Part shown: positions 7,809 through 19,729 of the stretch, in pieces
How the letters are laid out: each line of letters starts with the position of its first letter
How positions within the stretch are numbered: the first letter of the stretch is position 1
Assembly: GCA_035701265.1 (NCBI GenBank)
Contig: DASSNU010000015.1
Location: 62,001-126,000, forward strand
Source: DASSNU01 sp035701265
GTDB lineage: Bacteria; Gemmatimonadota; Gemmatimonadetes; Gemmatimonadales; Gemmatimonadaceae
Length of the DNA stretch: 64,000 bases
Reading direction: 5' to 3'
Translations under genes and position numbers: made by a program
Notes under the pieces: generated by a model
Database searches by the model: none
The model's input: the letters and a program-made list of their open reading frames with translations, nothing else
What the model was told of the DNA's origin: nothing

Positions 7809-9925
7809 CGGCGGCCGCGCGCGCAGCGGAGTGCGCGTGCCACGTGCGGGTCGGACGAGAGCGCCTCCACCGGTACGGCGAGTCGCCGCGTCCAGCTCGG
7901 GAAGCGGTCGGCGCTCACGCCGGGCACGTTCACTGGGCGTTCCTCCCCCACCAGGTCGTCGAGCGAGAGCGCCACGAGCGCGGACGGCGTGCGGCAGAGG
8001 AAGGCGTGCACCGCCGCGCACAGCTCGCTCTCGTCGGGCGTGACGCCGGGCGCGAGAAGGCCTTCCGTCTGCAGACGCTCGATGAGCCGCTTGCGATCCG
8101 CGGCGCGCTCCGCCTCCGCGCGGCGCAACGCGTCGTCGTCGGGGATGAGCTCGAGCGCGCGGCGGAGCGGCAGGTCGGTGCCGCGCCAGAATGCACGAAG
8201 CGTGGGATGATCGTGCGTGGTGGCCGACGCGAGCGCGCGCGGCTCGTAGGATGCCGCGTCACGGTAGCCGCCATCCTCGGTGCGCTCGAAGGGGAGCACG
8301 CGCGAGGAGAGGATCTGCCAGCGCGCCAGCGTGCCGTGCACCTCCGGCGGTACGGTGCCCAAGTCTTCTCCCACGATGATCGCGCCGTGACGGACGCTCT
8401 CGAGCGCGAGGATGCCCAGCAGATCCTCGGTGGGAAAGCGGATGTACGCGCCCTCGCGCGCGGGCGCACCGTCGGGAATCCAGAACTGGCGGAACAGCCC
8501 GAGGATGTGGTCCACGCGCAGCGCGCCGGAGTGCGCGAGCGTGGCGCGCAGCAGCAGTCGCCAGTACCGGTATCCGCTCTCGCGCAATCGCGCGGGGTGC
8601 AGTGGGGGCAACCCCCAGTTCTGTCCTTCCGCGGCGTACGCGTCGGGAGGCGCGCCCAGCGTCGCGCCGCGCACGAAGATGTCGGGGAACGACGCGACGT
8701 CGCTCCCTCCCGGCGCGCTCCCGATCGCCAGATCCTGGTAGATCCCGATGGCGAGCCCCGCGTCGCGTCCGCGCGCGGCGGCGACGGCAAGCTGCCGGTC
8801 GAGCTCGAACTGCAGCCAGCGATGGAAATCTTCATCGTCACGTGCGTCCTCGCCGGCGCGCCGCTCGGACGGCGCGGGATCGAGCGTCGCCATGAAACGG
8901 GCGAACTCATCCAGCGGCGCCCCCTGCGCGCGGCAGTACGCCAGGTACGCACGCTCGCGCTCGCTGTCGCGCTGGTGGTGCAGCGCGCGGAAGGTGCGAT
9001 GGAGCGCGCGCAGCACCGGCATCTTGAGCGCGAACACGAGGTCGTACAGCACCGCGTCGCTCGCGCGCGCGCGGTGCAACGTCTCCTGCACGTGCGCGGT
9101 GGCGAGCAGGGCGCGCGCCTCGTCGCACGCGGGCATCTCCGGAACCGCTTCCACGTCGATGTAGATCGGGTTGCGGTAGAGCCGGCTCACGGGCGAATAC
9201 GGCGAGATGTCCATCCCGCTGTTGCGCGTGGCGTGCAGAGGATTCACCCCCACGAAGTCGCCGCCGCGCGCGCCGGTCCACGCGGCCAGCGCGCCGAGGG
9301 TGGTGCAGTCGCCCACTCCCCAGTCGCGCTCGCGGCGCACCGAGAACAGACTGGCGGTCACGCCGAACGCGGTGCGCGCGCCGAGCACCTCGGCGGGGGA
9401 CACGCATCGCTCGGGAACGACGATGAGCGCCTGCTCCGCGCGCTGCTCCGCACCGTCCAGCCGCGCGACGATCTCCAGCCGGTGATAGCCGAGCGGTGGG
9501 ACCGCCGGCAGCGGTGCACGGACCACGCTGCCGTCCACGCGCGCGCGACCCTCGCGATGCAGTACGTCGCCCTGCTCCGTGTGCAACGCGAGCGACCATG
9601 TCACATCGCTTCCGACCGCCTCGGGCGGCACGCGGAGCTCCAGGCGCGAGCGGGCGTGCACCGCCGCGGTGGCCACGCGCACCGGCTCGAGGAGCCGTGC
9701 CGCGGCTGCCGCGTCGAGCGCGGCGACCGTGCGTGCGGCCGCATCTTCGTCGCTCGCATCGAGACCGAGCACCGCCAGCAGCGCGACGGCCGACGATGCG
9801 CACAGCTCGCGCGTGCGCCCTTCGGTGTCCATGTACGACGGGAGGATTCCCGCGCGGTCGCACAGCGCGCGCAGCGCGGGGCTGGCGAGCGCCGGCACGT
9901 CGCGGGGGGCGGATGCGGTGGACAC
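7805..9925 (-). CDS. malQ: 4-alpha-glucanotransferase (amylomaltase)
   Basis: 706 residues, GH77. Transfers 4-alpha-glucan segments between maltooligosaccharides, making chains long enough for phosphorylase and TreY and releasing glucose. Catalytic blocks are clear: ALRVDHILGLF (Asp472 nucleophile), IIVGEDLGTVP (Glu520) and SATTHDHPTLRAFW (Asp572). The first 150 residues form the extra N-terminal beta-domain seen in E. coli-type MalQ. The start is a GTG 32 bases after the glgB stop; no strong ribosome-binding site is visible, so coupling to glgB is possible. Its stop overlaps the treY GTG (GTGA). Confidence 0.93.
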   Translation of the reverse strand: MSTASAPRDVPALASPALRALCDRAGILPSYMDTEGRTRELCASSAVALLAVLGLDASDEDAAARTVAALDAAAAARLLEPVRVATAAVHARSRLELRVPPEAVGSDVTWSLALHTEQGDVLHREGRARVDGSVVRAPLPAVPPLGYHRLEIVARLDGAEQRAEQALIVVPERCVSPAEVLGARTAFGVTASLFSVRRERDWGVGDCTTLGALAAWTGARGGDFVGVNPLHATRNSGMDISPYSPVSRLYRNPIYIDVEAVPEMPACDEARALLATAHVQETLHRARASDAVLYDLVFALKMPVLRALHRTFRALHHQRDSERERAYLAYCRAQGAPLDEFARFMATLDPAPSERRAGEDARDDEDFHRWLQFELDRQLAVAAARGRDAGLAIGIYQDLAIGSAPGGSDVASFPDIFVRGATLGAPPDAYAAEGQNWGLPPLHPARLRESGYRYWRLLLRATLAHSGALRVDHILGLFRQFWIPDGAPAREGAYIRFPTEDLLGILALESVRHGAIIVGEDLGTVPPEVHGTLARWQILSSRVLPFERTEDGGYRDAASYEPRALASATTHDHPTLRAFWRGTDLPLRRALELIPDDDALRRAEAERAADRKRLIERLQTEGLLAPGVTPDESELCAAVHAFLCRTPSALVALSLDDLVGEERPVNVPGVSADRFPSWTRRLAVPVEALSSDPHVARALRCARGRR

Positions 9926-9957
9926 GGCGCGCCTGGTGCGAGGGAGCGGAGGCGGCG

Positions 9958-12224
<2,267 letters not shown>

Positions 12225-12228
<4 letters not shown>

Positions 12229-14372
12229 TCCTCCTTCCGTCTGCGTTCGCGCTGCGTGCCCCCGACGAACCGCAACAGGACCAGCGAGTATGGTGCCATC
12301 GTGACCGCGGCCGCGTATTGCGTCCCGCGGTCCTCGCGCACCGCCGTGTTCACCATCTCGCGCCACCGCCCCGGCTGCGGCATGGCCGGGAGCGTGAAGA
12401 CCTGGTCGGTGTCGCGATTGTTCACCAGCAGGAGCAGCGTGTCGCCGCAGATGGGCTTCCCGCGCTCGTCCGTCTCGTCGGCCGCCTCGCCCTGGATGAG
12501 CATGCCGAGCGTGTGCAGACCGGCGTCGTGCCACTCGGCGTCGGTCATCTCCTTCCCCGACGCGCTCACCCACACCAGGTCCTTGGCCCCCGACGGACCG
12601 AGCGGGCGGCCGTGGAAGAAGCTGCGGCGGCGGAGCACCGGGTTGCGCCGCCGGATGGCCAGCACCGACCGCGTGAACGCCAGCAGATCGCGCTGGGCGT
12701 CGGTGAGCTCCCAGTGCATCCACGTGAGCTCGTTGTCCTGCGCGTACGCGTTGTTGTTCCCCTGCTGCGTGCGCGAGATCTCGTCGCCGTGGGAGAGCAT
12801 CGGCACGCCCTGCGAGAAGGCGAGCGTCGCCAGGAAGTTGCGCTTCGCCCGCTCGCGCAGCGTGGCCACGCGCGGGTCGTCCGACGGTCCCTCCACCCCC
12901 CAGTTGCGGCTCAGGTTGTCGTTGTTCCCGTCGTTGTTCTGCTCGCCGTTCGCCTCGTTGTGCTTGTGCTCGTAGCTGACCAGATCGTTGAGCGTGAAGC
13001 CGTCGTGCGCGGTGACGAAGTTGATGCTCGCGTACGGCCGCCGATCGCTCCACGCGTAGATGTCGCTGCTCCCCGCCAGCCGGAACGCCAGCTCCGGCAT
13101 CATCCCGGCATCGCCGCGCCAGACGCGGCGCACGGCGTCGCGGTACTTCCCGTTCCACTCCGCCCATCCGATGGGGAAGTTGCCCACCTGATAGCCCCCC
13201 GGTCCCACGTCCCACGGCTCGGCGATCAGCTTCACCTGCGAGAGCACCGGGTCCTGCTGGATGATGTCGAAGAACGTCGCCAGTCGGTTCACCTCGTACA
13301 GCTCGCGTGCGAGTACCGGCGCGAGATCGAAGCGGAAGCCATCCACGTGCATGTCCAGCACCCAGTAGCGCAGACTGTCCATGATGAGCTGGATGGTCCG
13401 CGGGTGCAGCATGTTGAGGCTGTTCCCGGTACCGGTGAAGTCCACGTAGTAGCGCGGATGCTCCGGATCCAGACGATAGTACGCCTGGTTGTCGATCCCG
13501 CGCAGCGAGAGCGTGGGGCCCAGGTGGTTCCCCTCCGCGGTGTGATTGTAGACCACGTCGAGAATGACCTCGATCCCCGCCGCGTGCAGCGTCTTGACCA
13601 TCGACTTGAACTCGCCCACCTGGTTCCCCAGTCCGCCGGTGGCGTAGCGCACATCCGGCGCCAGGAAGCCGATCGAGTTGTAGCCCCAGTAGTTCGTGAG
13701 CCCGCGCTCGGCCAGGTGGCGGTCCACGGCAAAGTGGTGCACGGGGAGCAGCTCGACGGTGGTGACGCCGAGCGAGAGGAGGTGATCGATGATCGGCTCG
13801 CTCGCGAGCCCCAGGTACTTCCCGCGCACCTGCTCCGGGACGTCCGGGTGGAGCTGCGTCATCCCCTTCACGTGGCACTCGTAGATCACCGTGCGATTCC
13901 ACGGCACGCGCGGTGCGCGGTCGTCTCCCCACGTGAAGGCGGGATCGATCACCACGCACTTGGGCACGCCCCCCGCGCTGTTGCTCGTGTTGATCTCGAG
14001 ATCCTCGCGCGGGCTTCCCACCTTGTAGCCGAACAGCGCGTTGCTCCAGTGAATGGTCCCGCTGATGGCCTTGGCGTACGGATCGATGAGGAGCTGCGCC
14101 GGATTGAAGCGCTGCCCGCGCTCCGGATCGTACGGGCCGTGCACGCGGTAGCCGTAGAGCTGTCCCGGACGGATGTCCGGCAGATAACAGTGCCAGATCT
14201 GGTCGGTGCGCTCGCGCACCTGGATCCGCGCGCGCTCCTCGGCGCTGTCGCCGTGATCGAACAGGCACAGCTCCACGCCGGTGGCGTTCTCCGAGAAGAG
14301 CGCGAAGTTCACGCCGCGCCCGTCCCACGTGGCGCCGAGCGGATAGGGATGTCCGGGCCAGACACGAAGCAT
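12225..14372 (-). CDS. glgX: glycogen debranching enzyme (isoamylase-type)
   Basis: 715 residues, GH13_11. Hydrolyses alpha-1,6 branch points, mostly of phosphorylase-trimmed outer chains, and so feeds linear maltooligosaccharides to TreY and MalQ. An N-terminal CBM48 domain (about 10-110) precedes the barrel with LDVVYNHTAEG, DGFRFDLAP (Asp349), LIAEPWDVGPGGYQVG (Glu385) and FVTAHDGFTL. GlgX/TreX length and motif set are normal. The start at 14372 is set by conserved MLRVWPGHPYPLGATWDG; the 94 bases back to the treZ stop are the second-largest gap in this operon. Confidence 0.94.
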
Positions 14373-14466
14373 GGTCAGCGTTCCCGTACGCGCCGGTGAG
14401 AGCGTGACGCGCTCGCGCGACAACCGGCCACGCGAGGCGCGAGCCGCGCCGCAGTCCGCGGAAAGT

Positions 14467-16413
14467 TCATTCGTGCAGCAGGTAGACGGCGGCGGAGTAC
14501 GCGGCCACGTCGATCCGCCGCTCCCCGGCGCCGCCGTTCTCCACCGAGCGAGGCGCCGTGCCGGAGCCACCGTACGCCGCGTCGGTGGTGGAGAGACGGA
14601 GCGTCCAGCTTCCCTGCGCCGCGTTCGCCACGCGCAACTGCCGCGGCGCGTCCGACAGATTGAACAGCGCGAGCAACCGCCGCCCCCCTCCCGCGGCCGA
14701 CTCCAGCTCGTAGGCGAGGCACCGATCTTCCTCCGCGCACGCCACGCGCGGTGCGGTGGCCCCGGGGCGCAACGCCGGCTCGCTGCGCCGGAGGTGCAGC
14801 AGGTCGCGGTAGAGCGCGACGAGCGACGCATGCTCCCCGCGCGCCATCACCGATCGGTCGAGCGTCGATGCGGCGAACGTCTCCGGCGACTGCGGATCGG
14901 GGACGTCCTCGCTCCATCCGAAGTGCGCGAACTCGCGGCGGCGCCCCGCGCGCACCGCCTCCACCAGCGCGGGATCGCCGTGACTTACGAAGTAGAGAAA
15001 CGGGTGCGTCTCGCCGTACTCCTCGCCCATGAAGAGGAGCGGCACGTATGGCGCGAGCAGCAGGAGCGCCGCGGCGAGCTTGCACTGCTCGAACGAGAGG
15101 AGCGTGGAGAGACGATCGCCGCGGGCGCGGTTCCCCACCTGGTCATGATTCTGGATGGCGATGACGAACCGGTCGCCTTCGACGTCGGCCGCGCTCGCGC
15201 CGTGGCGGCGCTGGCGGTAGGCGCTGTAGCGGCCGTCGTAGACGAAGCGATGCTCGAGCGCCGTGGCCACGTCGCACACCTTCCCGAAGTCGCCGTAATA
15301 GCCCTCGCGCTCGCCGGTGAGCGCGGCGTGCACGGCGTGGTGGAAGTCGTCGCTCCACTGCGCGTCCAGCCCGTACCCGCCGTGCTCGGCGTCGCGTATC
15401 AGCCGCGGGTCGTTGAGATCGCTCTCGGCGATCACCTGCACGCGCCGCTCCAGCCGGTGCGCGTCGGTGTGCACGTGGTCGGCGAGCTCGGCCAGGATGT
15501 GGCGCGCGCCGAAATCGTAGATGCCGTGCACCGCATCCAGGCGCAGGGCGTCCACGTGGTACTCAGCGACCCAGTAGCGAGCGTTGTCGATCACGAACCG
15601 GCGGACCTCGTCGCTCTCCGCGCCATCGTAGTTCACCGCGCGCCCCCACGGCGTCTGGTACCGGTCGGTGAAGTACGGACCGAAGTCGTCCAGCACGTTC
15701 CCTTCCGGCCCAAGATGGTTGTAGACGACATCGAGCACCACCGCCAGCCCATGCCCGTGCGCCGCATCCACCAGCCGGCGCAAGCCGTCGGGACCGCCGT
15801 ACGCATTGTGCGGCGCGTAGAGCAGCACGCCGTCGTACCCCCAGTTTCGCGCGCCCGGAAACTCCGCCACCGGCATGAGCTCGATGGCGGTGATCCCCAG
15901 CGCTGCCAGGCGCGCAAGGTCTGCGATCGCCGCGTCGAACGTTCCCGCGTCGGTAAAGGTGCCGACGTGCATCTCGTAGATGATGTAGTCCGCCATCGCC
16001 GGCCCGCGCCACCGCGTATCGCTCCAGGAGAAGCGGTTCGGATCCACCACGCGCGATGGGCCGTGCACCCCTTCCGGCTGGAAGCGGCTCACCGGATCCG
16101 GGCGCTCCTCGCGCCCGTTGAGGAGATAGACGTAGTCGTCTCCCGCGCGCGCGCCCGGCACCGTGCCGGCGAACACGCCGCGCTCCGTGCGCTCGAGCGC
16201 CACGTCACCCTGTGCACCGCCGGTGCGCACGCGGACGGCGAGCGTTGTCACCTTGGGCGCCCACACGGAGAAGCGGACGCCCGCGTCGCCCGGGAGCACG
16301 CGCGCGCCGCGTTCCAGCATCCACGGCTCGTCGCGCGCACCGCGCGCCGCACGCCGTCCACCGCCGGCCGCACCCGCGCCGCGCGTGACGGTACGCTCCT
16401 TCCGCGCGGTCAC
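14467..16413 (-). CDS. treZ: maltooligosyltrehalose trehalohydrolase
   Basis: 648 residues, GH13_10. Releases trehalose from maltooligosyltrehalose made by TreY. It has an N-terminal E-set domain (about 40-105), then VVLDVVYNHLGPEGN, DALRLDAVHGIYD (Asp293), QVIAESDLND (Glu330) and IQNHDQVGNRA. The GTG start at 16413 overlaps the mak stop (GTGA) and is preceded by GGGAGG three bases away, a good ribosome-binding site. The first 30 residues are Arg/Ala/Gly-rich and unlike the family, so a later start cannot be excluded, though none has a better site. Confidence 0.94.
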   Translation of the reverse strand: MTARKERTVTRGAGAAGGGRRAARGARDEPWMLERGARVLPGDAGVRFSVWAPKVTTLAVRVRTGGAQGDVALERTERGVFAGTVPGARAGDDYVYLLNGREERPDPVSRFQPEGVHGPSRVVDPNRFSWSDTRWRGPAMADYIIYEMHVGTFTDAGTFDAAIADLARLAALGITAIELMPVAEFPGARNWGYDGVLLYAPHNAYGGPDGLRRLVDAAHGHGLAVVLDVVYNHLGPEGNVLDDFGPYFTDRYQTPWGRAVNYDGAESDEVRRFVIDNARYWVAEYHVDALRLDAVHGIYDFGARHILAELADHVHTDAHRLERRVQVIAESDLNDPRLIRDAEHGGYGLDAQWSDDFHHAVHAALTGEREGYYGDFGKVCDVATALEHRFVYDGRYSAYRQRRHGASAADVEGDRFVIAIQNHDQVGNRARGDRLSTLLSFEQCKLAAALLLLAPYVPLLFMGEEYGETHPFLYFVSHGDPALVEAVRAGRRREFAHFGWSEDVPDPQSPETFAASTLDRSVMARGEHASLVALYRDLLHLRRSEPALRPGATAPRVACAEEDRCLAYELESAAGGGRRLLALFNLSDAPRQLRVANAAQGSWTLRLSTTDAAYGGSGTAPRSVENGGAGERRIDVAAYSAAVYLLHE

Positions 16414-18047
16414 GCGCCTCCCTCGTGCGGATCGCGCAGCGCCGGCACGTGCGTGCGCGGCGCGTCCAGCAACTCGTGCGCGCCGCGCAGCGGGATCCAC
16501 ACCCAGTCCGGGCGATTGTTCAGCTCGTACGTGATCTCGTAGAACACCTTCTCCAGCTCGAAGAGCGTGAGGAGCGCCGCGACGGACGATGCCGAGCGCG
16601 GGATGAGCTCCGCTCCGCCGGCCGCGCCCAGGTACGCATCCAGGAACGCGCGCCGCATCGCGCGCTCCCAACGCCAGGACCGTTCCAGCGTGTCGTCCGC
16701 GGCACGGGCTGCCGAGGCCGGCGCGCCGGAAGCCGCCGCGTAGCTGAAGGAGCGCAGCATCCCTGCTACGTCGCGGAGCGGGCTGTCCTTCCGCCGCCGC
16801 GCGGCCAGCGGGCGTGACGGCTCTCCCTCGAAGTCGATCACCATGTAGTCGCCCTCCGCCGTGCGGAGGACCTGCCCCAGGTGGTAGTCGCCATGGTGAC
16901 GGATGCGCGCGCCCGCATCGCCGTGCAGCGTGCGGCGCGCCTCCTCTACGCGCGTATGCAGCGCGGCATGCGCGCCGCCCAGCGTATCCGCGGATGCCGC
17001 CGCGCTCGGCGAAAGGACATCGCGGCGCCGCGCCAACAGCTCGAGCGCGCGCTCCGCCGCTTTCACCGCACGCTCGCACCACGCATCCACGTCCCGTTCC
17101 GTGGCCCGCTCGGGAGCGAACGCCGGATCGCGCGCATCGGAGCCGAGCGCATCGTGCAGGGCGCGCGTGATCGTTCCCAGCAGCGCGGCATCGCGCGCGA
17201 AGGGGAGATCTTCGCGCGCGCCACCGGTCGCGGACGGCGCATCGCCGCGCGCGGCCATCTCCGCCGCCCGGAGCGCCACGCTCCACGCGTCCTCCGAGCC
17301 GGGGAGGTATCGCTGCACCATGCCGCCCACCGTGTCCTCGCCCCCGGGTTCTTCCAGATGCACCACCGCGAGCAATGGAGGCGTATGGCGGAACGACGTG
17401 CGCGTAGTGAGAAAGCGCCCGATCTCCACGTCCGGGTGCACGCCGGGCTCCAATCGACGAAAGAGCTTGAGAATGGCAGCGTCGCCGAAGACGATGGACG
17501 TATTGCTCTGCTCGGCGGTGCCCACTCGCGCCTCCCCGCCGGGGGCGAGCGCGGCGCGGAGCGCGTCGTCTCCCGCGCCGACCAGTTCCACGCGCCAGCG
17601 GAGCCCGGCCTCCTCGCACGCCCCGCCGCGTGCAATGAGCGCACCGAGCGCGCGGCGCACCGAGGCCATCTCCGTCCCCTCCATCAGCAACGCGTGCTCG
17701 CCGGCCGATGTCGTCACGCGCGCCAACGCGTTGGACGGAGCGTGGCCGGCCGAGGCGTTCTCATCGCGCACGGCGAGCAGCAACTGGAAGCGCGCGCTGC
17801 GTCCGTCGTCCATCCGGACGTGCACGGACACCACTGCGGCGGGCGGTCCGTCCCACTCCGAGCAGTGGTCCAGCCGGATCACGTGCTCTATCGCCACCGC
17901 GTGCAGCGCGTGCCCCTTCGCCCCGAACCACCGCCGCTGCACGAGGAAGCGCGCCATGGCATCCATGGGAAGCGCGCGCAGCATCTCCGCGGAGAGCGCA
18001 TCGTGCACGCCGCCCGCGACCGCGAGGGACGGCACGCCGAGCGCCAT
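16410..18047 (-). CDS. mak: maltokinase (ATP:maltose 1-phosphotransferase)
   Basis: 545 residues, aminoglycoside-phosphotransferase/Pep2 fold. Phosphorylates maltose to maltose-1-phosphate, the GlgE donor. The N-terminal cap starts RRWFGAKG, typical of Mak and of TreS-Mak fusions. The kinase core has RHHGDYHLGQVL (catalytic Asp) and VIDFEGEPSRPLAARRRKDSPLRDVAGM (Mg-binding Asp and activation segment). Here it is a free-standing protein; many bacteria fuse it to TreS, whose gene lies immediately upstream. The ATG overlaps the treS stop by one base (TGATG). Residues about 115-190 are Ala-rich and less conserved. Confidence 0.92.
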   Translation of the reverse strand: MALGVPSLAVAGGVHDALSAEMLRALPMDAMARFLVQRRWFGAKGHALHAVAIEHVIRLDHCSEWDGPPAAVVSVHVRMDDGRSARFQLLLAVRDENASAGHAPSNALARVTTSAGEHALLMEGTEMASVRRALGALIARGGACEEAGLRWRVELVGAGDDALRAALAPGGEARVGTAEQSNTSIVFGDAAILKLFRRLEPGVHPDVEIGRFLTTRTSFRHTPPLLAVVHLEEPGGEDTVGGMVQRYLPGSEDAWSVALRAAEMAARGDAPSATGGAREDLPFARDAALLGTITRALHDALGSDARDPAFAPERATERDVDAWCERAVKAAERALELLARRRDVLSPSAAASADTLGGAHAALHTRVEEARRTLHGDAGARIRHHGDYHLGQVLRTAEGDYMVIDFEGEPSRPLAARRRKDSPLRDVAGMLRSFSYAAASGAPASAARAADDTLERSWRWERAMRRAFLDAYLGAAGGAELIPRSASSVAALLTLFELEKVFYEITYELNNRPDWVWIPLRGAHELLDAPRTHVPALRDPHEGGA

Positions 18048-19729
18048 CACGACTCGCCGCTCGCGGCCTCCGACGACACCAGCCGGAACCAGAGAAAGCC
18101 GTGCGGCCCCAGAGTGAGCAGGTAGGTCAGCTCGCCGATCCGCGGAAAGGGCGCCTGGCTGTACAGCTCCACCGGCACGCACCCGTTGAAGCGCGACAGG
18201 TCGAGCTCCACGAACTGCGCGTAGCGCGACAGGTTGTTGACGCAGAGGATCCGCTCGTCCTCGTACGTGCGCATGAACACGAGCACGCGCCGGTTGGCCG
18301 GGTGGAGGATCTCGAACGAGCCGCGGCCAAACGCGCGGAACTGTTTCCGCACCCGGACGATGCGGCGCATCCAGCGGAGCAGCGACGTCTGCGTGCGCTC
18401 CTGCGCCTCCACGTTCACGGCGGTGAAGCCATAGGGCGGGTCGACGATCACCTGGCTGTAGAGCGCGGCGCTGTCGGCTTCGGAGAAGCCTGCGTTGCGA
18501 TCCACGCTCCACTGCATGGGCGTGCGCACGCTGTTCCGGTCGCCCAGAAAGATGTTCTCCCCCATCCCGATCTCATCGCCGTAGTAGATGATCGGCGTTC
18601 CGGGCATGGACATGAGCAGCGCGTTCATCAACTCCACCTGCCGCCGTCCGCCATCCATGAGCGGCGTGAGCCGCCGCCGGATGCCGATGTTGAGGCGCAT
18701 GCGGCGGTCCTTCGCGTACTCGGTGTACATGTAGTCGCGCTCCTCGTCCGTCACCATCTCGAGCGTCAGCTCATCGTGGTTGCGGAGGAAGATCGCCCAC
18801 TGGCACTCCGGCGGAATGTCCGGCGTGCGCGCCATGATCTCCACGATCGGCGTGCGATCCTCCTTCCGCAGCGCCATGAACATCCTGGGCATGAGCGGAA
18901 AGTGGAACGCCATGTGGCACTCGTCGCCGTCGCCGAAGTACGGGCGCACGTCGGACGGCCATTGGTTGGCCTCGGCCAGGAAGATGCGGTTCGTGTAGCC
19001 CTCGTCGAGCGCGCGGCGCAGCGCTTTCAGCACCGCGTGCGTCTCCGGCAGGTTCTCGCACGTCGTGCCGTCGCGCTCCACCAGGTACGGGATGGCATCC
19101 AGGCGGAGTCCGTCCACTCCCATGTCCAGCCAGAAGCGCATCACGCTGATCACCGCCTCGAGCACGGCGGGGTTGTCGAAGTTGAGATCCGGCTGGTGGC
19201 TGAAGAAGCGATGCCAGTAGAACTGCTCGGCCACCGGATCCCACGCCCAGTTGGAGCGCTCGGTGTCGGTGAAGATGATCCGCGCATCCTTGTAGAGGTT
19301 GGGATCGTCCGTCCACACGTACCAGTTGCGCTCCGGGGAGCCGCGCGGCGCGTTCCGCGCGCGCTGGAACCAGGGATGCTGATCGGAGGTGTGGTTGATC
19401 ACCAGCTCGGTGATGACACGGAGGCCGCGCCGGTGTGCCTCATCCAGGAAGCGGCGGAAGTCGTCCAGCGTGCCGTACTGCGGATTGATCGATTCGTATT
19501 CGGCAATGTCGTAGCCGTCGTCGCGGAGCGGCGAGGGATAGAACGGGAGCAGCCAGATGCAGCTCACGCCGAGCGATTCGATGTAGTCCAGCTTCTCGAG
19601 CAACCCCGGAAAGTCGCCCACGCCGTCGCGGTTGCTGTCGCGGAACGCCTTCACGTGCACCTGGTAGATGACGGCGTCCTTGTACCAGAGCGGATCCTGC
19701 TCCGGATGAAGGGGGAGGGGCTCGCTCAT
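18047..19729 (-). CDS. treS: trehalose synthase (maltose alpha-D-glucosyltransferase)
   Basis: 560 residues, GH13_16. Interconverts trehalose and maltose; in the GlgE pathway it supplies maltose to Mak. Begins with DPLWYKDAVIYQVHVKAFRDSNRDGVGDF, the standard TreS opening, and has LRLDAIPYL (Asp211), FLAEANQWP (Glu253) and FLRNHDELTLE. The length fits a TreS without a fused kinase domain. The start ATG at 19729 overlaps the glgE stop (ATGA). Among GH13 enzymes, oligo-1,6-glucosidases look similar, but the opening block and the operon settle the identity. Confidence 0.95.
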   Translation of the reverse strand: MSEPLPLHPEQDPLWYKDAVIYQVHVKAFRDSNRDGVGDFPGLLEKLDYIESLGVSCIWLLPFYPSPLRDDGYDIAEYESINPQYGTLDDFRRFLDEAHRRGLRVITELVINHTSDQHPWFQRARNAPRGSPERNWYVWTDDPNLYKDARIIFTDTERSNWAWDPVAEQFYWHRFFSHQPDLNFDNPAVLEAVISVMRFWLDMGVDGLRLDAIPYLVERDGTTCENLPETHAVLKALRRALDEGYTNRIFLAEANQWPSDVRPYFGDGDECHMAFHFPLMPRMFMALRKEDRTPIVEIMARTPDIPPECQWAIFLRNHDELTLEMVTDEERDYMYTEYAKDRRMRLNIGIRRRLTPLMDGGRRQVELMNALLMSMPGTPIIYYGDEIGMGENIFLGDRNSVRTPMQWSVDRNAGFSEADSAALYSQVIVDPPYGFTAVNVEAQERTQTSLLRWMRRIVRVRKQFRAFGRGSFEILHPANRRVLVFMRTYEDERILCVNNLSRYAQFVELDLSRFNGCVPVELYSQAPFPRIGELTYLLTLGPHGFLWFRLVSSEAASGES